Below are positions 7,025 to 12,018 of a stretch of 12,018 nucleotides of DNA, piece by piece. Below the pieces are notes generated by a model, which had not been told where the DNA came from, made no database searches, and saw nothing but the letters and a program-made list of their open reading frames with translations. Position numbers and translations under genes: made by a program. Source of the DNA: JBIOJB01 sp044450465 (lineage in GTDB: Bacteria > Chloroflexota > Dormibacteria > Dormibacterales > Dormibacteraceae); NCBI GenBank assembly GCA_044450465.1, contig JBIOJB010000092.1, forward strand, positions 1 through 12,018, in the 5' to 3' direction. Each line of letters starts with the position of its first letter. Position 1 is the stretch's first letter.

Positions 7025-7053
7025 CTTAAGGCGCGATTAACCCCACTTTAATC
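7025..7053 (+). promoter_or_regulatory. PHO-box-like array between phoR and pstS
   Basis: Read on the plus strand: CTTAAGG, 4 bases, ATTAACC, 4 bases, TTTAATC. The TTAA cores start at 7026, 7037 and 7048, exactly 11 bp apart. The same region also forms an inverted repeat (CGATTAA 7034-7040 with TTAATCG 7048-7054), so the operator could be read in both directions, suiting its place between divergent phoR and pstS. It closely matches the second array upstream of pstB. PhoB binding is inferred from geometry and context. Confidence 0.65.
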
Positions 7054-7060
7054 GGGCATC

Positions 7061-7066
7061 CATAAC
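7061..7066 (+). promoter_or_regulatory. Possible -10 element for pstS
   Basis: CATAAC matches TATAAT at four of six positions and lies 7 bases after the last unit of the PHO-box-like array. It would give a start near 7073 and a leader of roughly 45 bases ending in the strong ribosome site AGGAGG. Modest evidence. Confidence 0.3.
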
Positions 7067-7106
7067 GTGGATCGGCGAGAGAAGTCCACAAGAGTCAAAG
7101 GGAGTT

Positions 7107-7112
7107 AGGAGG
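7107..7112 (+). promoter_or_regulatory. Strong ribosome binding site of pstS
   Basis: AGGAGG, continuing GG, sits 6 bases before the pstS ATG at 7119. It is the best Shine-Dalgarno in the window, fits a protein that must be made in quantity, and fixes the start of the signal-peptide frame, which is broken further downstream. Confidence 0.8.
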
Positions 7113-7118
7113 GGTTAG

Positions 7119-8215
7119 ATGTTTTCATCTTCATCATTCGGTCGGTTCCTGCTCGTCGGGGCAGCAGCCGCCATGGTGGCGACCGCGTGCGGCAGCTCGA
7201 GCACTGCGGCTGTCACGCCAACGCCGATCGACGTCGGCAGCGGTGGGCTGACCGGCGCAGGGCCACCTTCCCTGCGCCCTTCTACCAGAAGGCGTTCTTC
7301 GACTACACGGCCAAGTATCCGGCGGTCACGATCAACTACCAGTCCGTGGGTTCAGGAGCCGGGATCAAGCAGTTCCAGGCGAACACAGTCGAATTCGGCG
7401 CGAGCGACGTGCCCATGGGCGCCGCTGACATCACGACCGCAGGCGGGCCTGACACGCTCACGCAGATCCCGACCACGCTCGGAGTCATCTCCATCGCCTT
7501 CAACATCTCCGGCGTCACGAGCCTGAACCTCGATGGCCCCACGCTGGCGAACATCTTCCTCGGGCACATCAAGAGCTGGAACGACTCGGCGATCAAGGCT
7601 ACGAACTCGGGAGCCAGCCTTCCGAACGAGCCGATCGTGGTCGTCCACCGCTCGGACGGAAGTGGCACGACCTTCCACTTCACGGACTACCTCAGCAAGA
7701 TCTCGACTGAATGGCAGTCGAGCGTCGGCAACGCCAAGTCGGTCAAATGGCCGGTGGGAGTGGGCGCGAGCGGCAACCAGGCAGTGGCGCAGGCGGTCAC
7801 CTCGACCGAGGGCGCCGTCGGCTACGTCGAGCTCGCCTACGTGGTTCAGACCGGAATGCACCAGGCCGCCATCAAGAACGCCAACGGTAAGTTCGTCGTC
7901 GCGAGCGTGGCCGGCGCCACGGCCGCCGCGGCTCAGAACACCTCTGTGAGCCCCACCAACTTCTCCATCACCAACGAGCCGGGTGACACCACGTACCCCA
8001 TCTCTGGGTTCAGCTGGGTCATCCTACGCACCTCGTACACGGACCCCGCCTTGGGCAAGGCGATCGTCTACCTCTTCAAGTGGCTGGTCTCCGACTCGAC
8101 GGCCGCTTCAGACGCCAGCTCGCTCCAGTACGCCCCGCTGCCCGCGGCAGTTCAGGCCCTGGCACTCTCCAACCTCAAGCTGATCAAGGCCGGAGGGACC
8201 GCAGTCCTCAGCTAA
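7119..8215 (+). CDS. pstS: Phosphate-binding lipoprotein PstS, apparent 1-base frameshift
   Basis: PstS captures phosphate outside the membrane and hands it to PstCA. The ATG frame encodes a signal peptide (FLLVGAAAAMVATAC, lipid-accepting Cys24), a small S/T/P linker and GGLTGAG. Family similarity then jumps to the frame ATFPAPFYQKAFFDYTAKYP, which continues to the stop at 8215 with GASDVPMGAADI, IVVVHRSDGSGTTFHFTDYL, SVKWPVGVGASGNQ, TEGAVGYVELAYV and YPISGFSWVILR. PstS normally reads LTGAGATFPAP without a break, and one added base at 7260-7263 (a GGG run) restores this, giving 365 residues, a normal length. So there is a single-base deletion: either a real mutation, which would inactivate the transporter, or a sequencing/assembly error. 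Everything downstream is intact, with no further stops, which favours an error or a very recent event. No slippery heptamer is visible. Confidence 0.93.
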
Positions 8216-8222
8216 ACACCTT

Positions 8223-8253
8223 ATGAGAGGGAACCTCAGCGGTTCCCTCTCAT
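8223..8253 (+). terminator. 13-bp stem hairpin after pstS
   Basis: ATGAGAGGGAACC (8223-8235) pairs perfectly with GGTTCCCTCTCAT (8241-8253) around the loop TCAGC, starting 8 bp after the pstS stop. No T-tract follows, so it is not a classical intrinsic terminator. It may be a Rho-aided or T-less terminator, or an mRNA-stabilising end, as suits an abundantly needed binding protein. Confidence 0.7.
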
Positions 8254-8256
8254 GAC

Positions 8257-8276
8257 TCTCCCTCCCCCAAGGGAGA
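8257..8276 (+). terminator. Second hairpin in tandem
   Basis: TCTCCCT (8257-8263) pairs with AGGGAGA (8270-8276) around a C-rich six-base loop, four bases after the first hairpin. The pair forms a tandem structure at the end of pstS. No T-tract. Its role in termination is inferred. Confidence 0.4.
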
Positions 8277-8329
8277 TTCAGTGAAATGTCACCCCCCGCG
8301 GCACGAGAGTCATTTAGGAACGCGCAGTC

Positions 8330-8352
8330 GCGGCCGGAGTGAATCCGGCCGC
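8330..8352 (-). terminator. 9-bp GC-rich hairpin after rsmG
   Basis: GCGGCCGGA (8330-8338) pairs perfectly with TCCGGCCGC (8344-8352), loop GTGAA. It lies 23 bp beyond the rsmG stop and so may end that minus-strand transcript; there is no T-tract. The 160-bp gap between pstS and rsmG holds this and the two hairpins above and no gene. Confidence 0.45.
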
Positions 8353-8375
8353 CCCGGCCACGGTTCAGAAGCGAG

Positions 8376-9005
8376 CTAGAGCGGTTTGCGGGAAGGTACG
8401 CCAGGGCGACGTGGGTACATGTCCGGGGTGGGTCCGATCTTCTCGATCACCACCACGGTTCCCGTTTCACGAGCCGTCGATCGCGCCTCCGCCACCTGAA
8501 CCAGCCTTCCGCCGAGCAGCTCCATGGCTCGATCGGCGGCCGCCACGCTTTCCGTCTGGGTCTTCTGCGCGAGAAGCCGGCCTCCAACTCTGACCAGCGG
8601 CAGGCAGAGCTCGACCAGCACCGGCAACGGCGCCAGGGCTCGCGCCACCGCAACGTCGAAGCGCTCCCGGTAGCGCGAATCGCGGCCGGCCTCCTCGGCG
8701 CGGAGGGCGACCACGTCGACGCCCAACAGGCCCAGGGTGGCGCAGGCCTGCACGAGAAACGCTGCCTTCGCCTGGTCCGCCTCGATCAGCGTGAGCTCGA
8801 GGTCCGGCCTCGTGATCTTCAGCGGCAGCCCAGGGAGGCCGCCGCCGGAGCCCACGTCCACGACCTGCAATGCGTCACCCAGGTGATCGAGCAGAACCAG
8901 GGAGTCCTCGATCAGCCCCTCAGGTGGTCCGGCCGTCAGGCCGGGCCGGCTCGCGATCATCCGCGCCAGCTCGAGGAGCTTAGAATCTTTCACTGAAATG
9001 CCCAT
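8376..9005 (-). CDS. rsmG: 16S rRNA (guanine527-N7)-methyltransferase RsmG
   Basis: RsmG (GidB) methylates N7 of G527 in the 530 loop of 16S rRNA using S-adenosylmethionine; its loss gives low-level streptomycin resistance in several bacteria. It is a Rossmann methyltransferase: VVDVGSGGGLPGLPLKI (48-64) is the SAM motif, LTLIEADQAKAAFL (71-84) the acidic second strand, VARALAPLPVLVELCLPLV (120-138) and GGRLLAQK (141-148) the later strands. The C-terminus PRRPGVPSRKPL is typical of the family. The SAM motif lies about 20 residues nearer the N-terminus than in E. coli RsmG, and the usual W-N...NLT helix is shortened. An in-frame TAG directly before ATG 9005 excludes a longer start. GTG 8993 is an alternative. 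Neither has a Shine-Dalgarno, and the start overlaps the divergent fmdB start. Confidence 0.92.
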   Translation of the reverse strand: MGISVKDSKLLELARMIASRPGLTAGPPEGLIEDSLVLLDHLGDALQVVDVGSGGGLPGLPLKITRPDLELTLIEADQAKAAFLVQACATLGLLGVDVVALRAEEAGRDSRYRERFDVAVARALAPLPVLVELCLPLVRVGGRLLAQKTQTESVAAADRAMELLGGRLVQVAEARSTARETGTVVVIEKIGPTPDMYPRRPGVPSRKPL

Positions 9006-9252
9006 CTACGAGTATCGGTGCGAGAGCTGCGCAGGGAAGTTCGAGGTTCTGACCAGGTTCGCGGAGCGCGACGCGGCGCAGGTCTGCCCGTCGTGCGAGT
9101 CGACAACCACGAAAGTCCTGGTGTCGAGCTTCGCTTTCGCCGGCACGGGCGGTCCAGAGTCGCTCGACTTCGGCAGCTCTGATGTCAGCGAGGGCAGCGC
9201 GGGCGGCTGCTGCGGCGGGTCGTGCGGATCCTGCGGCTCAAGCCCGAACTAG
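8998..9252 (+). CDS. FmdB-type zinc-ribbon protein
   Basis: An 84-residue protein with the FmdB/CxxC_CxxC_SSSS regulatory-domain pattern. MPIYEYRCESC opens the ribbon; Cys8/Cys11 and Cys30/Cys33 (CPSC) should bind one zinc ion. The ribbon is followed by KVLVSSFAF and a flexible Gly/Ser tail ending in a Cys-rich GGCCGGSCGSCG (about 68-79), which could bind metal as well. The family is widespread and its function is not settled. It precedes lysA by 20 bp, so the two probably share a transcript. Its start lies inside the first codons of divergent rsmG. No well-spaced Shine-Dalgarno is seen. Confidence 0.9.
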   Translation: MPIYEYRCESCAGKFEVLTRFAERDAAQVCPSCESTTTKVLVSSFAFAGTGGPESLDFGSSDVSEGSAGGCCGGSCGSCGSSPN

Positions 9253-9272
9253 TTACCACCAGGCGCTAAGTC

Positions 9273-10556
9273 TTGCTCTTCCCGGTCACGTACCGGGTGA
9301 ACGCGGCCGGGCACATGGAGGTCGGCGGCTGCGATCTGTTGGCGCTGGCCCGCGAGCATGGCACGCCGCTCTACGTCTACGACGAGGAGACCGTGCGCCA
9401 ACGCGCCGGCGAGTACATCAGCGCAATGGGCTCGAGCGGCCAGGTGCTCTACTCGGCGAAAGCCTTCGCCTCGCCGCGTTTCCTGCGCCTGGTCGCTGAG
9501 CTGGGGCTGGGTCTCGACGTCGTCTCGGCCGGCGAGCTCAACCTGGCCCTCAGGTCTGGGTTCCCGGGCGATCGGATCCACTTTCTCGGCAACAACAAGA
9601 GCCTCGAGGAACTGACCGCTGCGCGTGCCGCCGGAGCGACGGTCGTCATCGACGGTGAGCACGAGTTCGACCTCATCCAGCGCGTCGTTCCGGATGGCGA
9701 GAGGATGCCCGTCATGCTCCGCCTCTCGCCCGGCGTGAAGCCGGACACTCACGATCACATCTCGACCGGCCAGCTGGACTCGAAGTTCGGCTTCTCGATC
9801 GAGTCCGGAGCCGCCCGCCGGGCGGTCGAGCGTGCGCTGGTTCACCCAAGGCTGGAGCTGGTCGGCCTTCACTCGCACATCGGATCGCAGATCTTCGGGC
9901 TCGGCGCGTACGCCAAGGCGATGGAGATCATGCTCGACCTTCTCGTGCAGTTGCGCGACGAGCTTGGGTTCGAGCCGCGCAAGCTGGGCGCCGGCGGAGG
10001 GCTGGGCATCGCCTACACGCGACAGGACGATCCACCCACGCCTCGAGAATTCGTGCAGGAAGTCCTTCACTCGCTTGTCACCGGGTGCGAGCGGCGCGGC
10101 TTGAAAGTCCCGCAGCTCGTGGTCGAGCCCGGCCGGTCGATCGCCGGACCGGCCGGCATGGCTCTTTACACGGTGGGCTCGATCAAAGACATTCCCGGCG
10201 TGAGGCGGTACGTGGCAGTCGATGGAGGGATGGGCGACAACATCCGGCCCAAGCTGTACGGCGCGCGCTACGAAGCCTTTCTGGCATCGGGACCGGACGC
10301 CGCACCATCAGCCAGAGTCACCATCGCCGGTAAGTACTGCGAGTCGACCGACATTCTGATCACCGACATCGACATGCCCGATCTACGGGCCGGCGACATC
10401 ATCGCCCTGCCGGCCGCTGGGGCCTACTGCCTCGCGATGGCGAGCAACTACAACGGAATGCCGCGGCCGGAGGTGCTGATGCTCCGCGACGGTCGGGCTC
10501 AAGTCATGCGGCGGCGGGAGACGCTGGAAGACCTGCTCGCCGCGGAAGTGTTTTAG
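9273..10556 (+). CDS. lysA: Diaminopimelate decarboxylase
   Basis: This PLP enzyme decarboxylates meso-diaminopimelate to L-lysine, the last step of lysine synthesis, in the cytosol. It is a 427-residue fold-III decarboxylase: GTPLYVYDEETVRQR (30-44), PLP lysine Lys63 in YSAKAF, LGLDVVSAGEL (79-89), HSHIGSQI (200-207), phosphate-binding GAGGGLGIAY (239-248), EPGRSI (285-290), substrate Cys356 in GKYCESTDIL and Tyr385 in GAYCLAMASNYNG. The TTG at 9273 is chosen because the N-terminal PVTYRVNAAGHMEVGGCDL is conserved in the family; later GTG and ATG codons would remove it. There is no good Shine-Dalgarno, but fmdB is only 20 bp upstream. It ends 20 bp from the convergent gene. Confidence 0.96.
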   Translation: MLFPVTYRVNAAGHMEVGGCDLLALAREHGTPLYVYDEETVRQRAGEYISAMGSSGQVLYSAKAFASPRFLRLVAELGLGLDVVSAGELNLALRSGFPGDRIHFLGNNKSLEELTAARAAGATVVIDGEHEFDLIQRVVPDGERMPVMLRLSPGVKPDTHDHISTGQLDSKFGFSIESGAARRAVERALVHPRLELVGLHSHIGSQIFGLGAYAKAMEIMLDLLVQLRDELGFEPRKLGAGGGLGIAYTRQDDPPTPREFVQEVLHSLVTGCERRGLKVPQLVVEPGRSIAGPAGMALYTVGSIKDIPGVRRYVAVDGGMGDNIRPKLYGARYEAFLASGPDAAPSARVTIAGKYCESTDILITDIDMPDLRAGDIIALPAAGAYCLAMASNYNGMPRPEVLMLRDGRAQVMRRRETLEDLLAAEVF

Positions 10557-10576
10557 CTCAGACTCATCGGTCGCGC

Positions 10577-11329
10577 CTAGGCCAGAACCGTGAACGTGGC
10601 GTAAGCGCAGACGCTGCCCGCGCATGCCCGGACAGACGCCGGTCCGAGCGCTGCCGTGCTCGGGATGATCACGGGAGTGCGGAATGAACCCTCGGGACCT
10701 GTCGTGCTGGTTGTTAGGTACTTTGGTGAGGCGCTCTGCACGAAGTTGATGCTGATCGTCTGTCGTGGTGCGAAATTGAGGCCGTAAATGGTCAGCGTGC
10801 CGCCTCTTTTGACGCTCCCCGATGAAAGCGCGAGGGTCGGTGTCGGGGGCGTCGGCGTGCGCGCGGCGGTCGGGCTGGGCGTGACGACAGGCAGGCTCGG
10901 GCTCGGGAACGCGGACGGCGTCGGGCTGGGAACAGGGGCTGTGACGTTCAGGGCAGCCTGGCCGTGGCAGGCGCCACTCCAGCAGACCTTCAACTCATGG
11001 CTGCCGGCGGTGACATCAAATGGGACGGTCACGCTCACCGTGGCCTGGCCGCTGCCATCGGCCTGGAATGGAAACACGTAGACCTGGCTGTAAAGCTGAA
11101 GCTCTCCGCTCTGGTTCGGAGGAAGGTGGCTGGCGCTCACGACGAGGGAGTCTCCGGGCGCGACCGTGGTCGACGAGAGGGACAGCACCGGAGTCTGGTG
11201 GTTTACCGCGTACGCCAGCAGCACCACGGCGGCCAGAACGAGAATGACGAGCCCGGCCACCACCGTGATCAGCCCCCTGCGCGATCGGCGCTTGAGCGGC
11301 ACCGCTGACGGCGGCGGCCACGTCCGCAT
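10577..11329 (-). CDS. Membrane-anchored surface protein with two Ig/TIG-like domains
   Basis: I do not recognise a named family. From ATG 11329 it has 250 residues: a basic start (PLKRRSRRG, 11-19), one membrane helix (LITVVAGLVILVLAAVVLLA, 20-39), then an outside part. Domain 1 (about 47-130, beta-rich, LSLSSTTVAPGDSLVVSASH) and domain 2 (about 166-250, LALSSGSVKRGGTLTIYGLN) resemble IPT/TIG or bacterial Ig folds and are joined by a P/S/T-rich linker (131-165). Each ends with a C-x4-C pair, Cys116/121 and Cys236/241, exactly 120 residues apart, so they probably arose by duplication. The frame is open further upstream to 11620, but that part has poor coding character. The N-terminus may instead come from another frame (11330-11438; see findings). 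A role in adhesion or the cell wall is a guess. Confidence 0.75.
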   Translation of the reverse strand: MRTWPPPSAVPLKRRSRRGLITVVAGLVILVLAAVVLLAYAVNHQTPVLSLSSTTVAPGDSLVVSASHLPPNQSGELQLYSQVYVFPFQADGSGQATVSVTVPFDVTAGSHELKVCWSGACHGQAALNVTAPVPSPTPSAFPSPSLPVVTPSPTAARTPTPPTPTLALSSGSVKRGGTLTIYGLNFAPRQTISINFVQSASPKYLTTSTTGPEGSFRTPVIIPSTAALGPASVRACAGSVCAYATFTVLA

Positions 11330-11583
11330 TCTTCTCGAACTCGGCGGGAGACGCAAAGTCCCGGGTCTTGAGGGAATCCAGGAGTGGCGGACATGCCGTG
11401 ACTCCGAGCATGGCGAGAAAAGCGGTGCAGGCTCGCACGACTGGCGCGCGCGTTTGCGTTCCTCCGTCTCAGGTGGGCAGCCGACTCCCCTCCCTGACAG
11501 ACATAGAAATCGACGCGTGGTGAATGACGGGATGATAACCCTGTAATGCCTCGCTGTCCAGCCGCGGCTGGCCGCTGGAACTC
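11330..11583. other. Gap of 254 bp with no assured gene
   Basis: It lies between the Ig/TIG-like gene and the membrane protein gene, both on the minus strand. Its left third (11330-11438) contains a protein-like minus-strand frame (TACPPLLDSLKTRDFASPAE) that could be a lost N-terminus of the neighbouring gene. The rest (about 11440-11583) is less GC-rich and should hold the promoter of the Ig/TIG-like gene; I see no clear -35/-10 pair, terminator or repeat. Confidence 0.5.
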
Positions 11584-12018
11584 CTAAGCCCGCGGCACCT
11601 TCAGGGCCCAGAACGCGCACCCGACGGACGCGAACAGCAGCGCCGAGCCGAACCCGAGGTGCAGCACGGCGATGACCACCGTGGCCGCGGCCGTTCCGGT
11701 CGAGCTGTTCGCGTTTCGCAGGAGCAGGTAGATGACGACGCCGAGCACGAGCTGCGCTCCCAGCGCGGCGGCCGCCAGGCGGGAGAAGGCGAGGTGTCGT
11801 CCCCGGCCGCGCCGTCGGAACGCGGACGCCAGCACCGCGACAAGCGCCACCACCAGCACGGCGTCGATCGCGTGGGGAAGCACGCCCATCACGCGGTGAC
11901 GGAAGCCGGCGCCGAGGAGAATCTGCAGAAGGACGGCTCCCACGGCGGCAAAGCCGAGGAAGACAAGGCCGCCCGCCGGGTTCCTATCGCCAGAAGTCTT
12001 CCCCGCGGTCTTCCCGGC
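11584..12018 (-). CDS. Polytopic membrane protein, CtaA/COX15-like, N-terminus cut off
   Basis: The minus-strand frame is open from the right window edge to TAG 11584 (144 residues seen). A hydrophilic stretch AGKTAGKTSGDRNPAGG precedes four hydrophobic segments, roughly LVFLGFAAVGAVLLQILLGA, AIDAVLVVALVAVLASAF, LAAAALGAQLVLGVVIYLLL and AATVVIAVLHLGFGSALLFA. The pattern Q-x-x-LG...RH...PH in the first pair and LG...LHL in the second pair resembles the C-terminal half of heme A synthase (CtaA/COX15), where histidines bind heme; LPHAID and VLHLGF would supply them. The match is by eye and the sequence is short and hydrophobic, so other four-helix cytochrome-type proteins remain possible. A GTG at 11943 could start a shorter product, but the open, coding-like upstream part argues for a partial gene. 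Confidence 0.6.
   Translation of the reverse strand, partial: AGKTAGKTSGDRNPAGGLVFLGFAAVGAVLLQILLGAGFRHRVMGVLPHAIDAVLVVALVAVLASAFRRRGRGRHLAFSRLAAAALGAQLVLGVVIYLLLRNANSSTGTAAATVVIAVLHLGFGSALLFASVGCAFWALKVPRA

Noticed and set aside
7187..7260. Separate start for the second pstS frame at 7187 (a distinct gene)
   Set aside because: Residues before the frame switch (MRQLEHCGCHANADRRRQRW) are the shadow of the signal-peptide frame; PstS similarity in that frame starts only at ATFPAP.
7255..7265. Programmed ribosomal frameshifting in pstS
   Set aside because: No slippery heptamer or clear downstream pseudoknot; PstS is not known to use recoding. A one-base indel is simpler.
9249..10070. 273-residue minus-strand frame opposite lysA
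   Set aside because: Shadow of lysA; composition (H/D/R/E-rich) is that of reverse-complemented coding DNA and no family is visible.
11440..11583. Riboswitch (c-di-AMP or c-di-GMP type) upstream of the surface protein gene
   Set aside because: The minus strand has a suggestive GGAGGAACGCAAAC stretch, but I could not match the conserved partner segments or a consistent fold of either class.
1..12018. CRISPR array, transposon, phage or defence system
   Set aside because: No periodic direct repeats of suitable length, no transposase or integrase motifs and no terminal inverted repeats were seen; the genes are housekeeping and phosphate-related.

Overview
This is a high-GC window from an aerobic, probably soil-type bacterium of the Terrabacteria (Actinobacteriota, Chloroflexota or Ca. 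Dormibacterota). I infer this from base composition, GTG/TTG starts, weak Shine-Dalgarno use and the style of the Pst/PstS and rsmG/lysA proteins; no marker fixes the phylum. There are no tRNA or rRNA genes, insertion sequences or CRISPR arrays.

The core (1437-8215) is a complete phosphate-sensing and high-affinity phosphate-uptake locus. pstS (phosphate-binding lipoprotein) reads rightwards. Diverging from it on the minus strand run phoR (sensor kinase), pstB (ATPase), phoU (signalling adaptor), phoB (response regulator), pstC and pstA (permeases), and then arsC (arsenate reductase), with stop/start overlaps or short gaps. Two three-unit arrays of TTAA-centred heptamers at exact 11-bp spacing lie in the phoR-pstS intergenic region and across the phoR stop codon, just upstream of pstB. 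They look like PHO boxes and suggest autoregulation by PhoB of both arms. pstS carries an apparent one-base deletion that separates its signal peptide from the mature domain. PhoR has no visible membrane segment.

Left flank (1-1324, minus strand): a Nudix hydrolase and thiG (thiazole synthase). ThiG similarity stops abruptly at codon 216, at the edge of a 12-bp direct repeat. Beyond it a different, out-of-frame, coding-like frame runs off the window, so there is either a rearrangement or an assembly join.

Right flank (8216-12018): two hairpins after pstS, then rsmG (16S rRNA methyltransferase, minus) whose start overlaps the start of a divergent FmdB-type zinc-ribbon gene. That gene is followed closely by lysA (diaminopimelate decarboxylase). 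Convergent with lysA is a membrane-anchored surface protein with two Ig/TIG-like domains. After a gene-poor 254-bp stretch comes the C-terminal part of a polytopic membrane protein resembling the CtaA/COX15 heme A synthase family, cut by the window edge.

Nothing here is a clearly new system. The most notable points are the paired PHO-box-like arrays, arsC as a passenger of the Pst operon, the cytosolic PhoR, and the two apparent sequence breaks (pstS, thiG).
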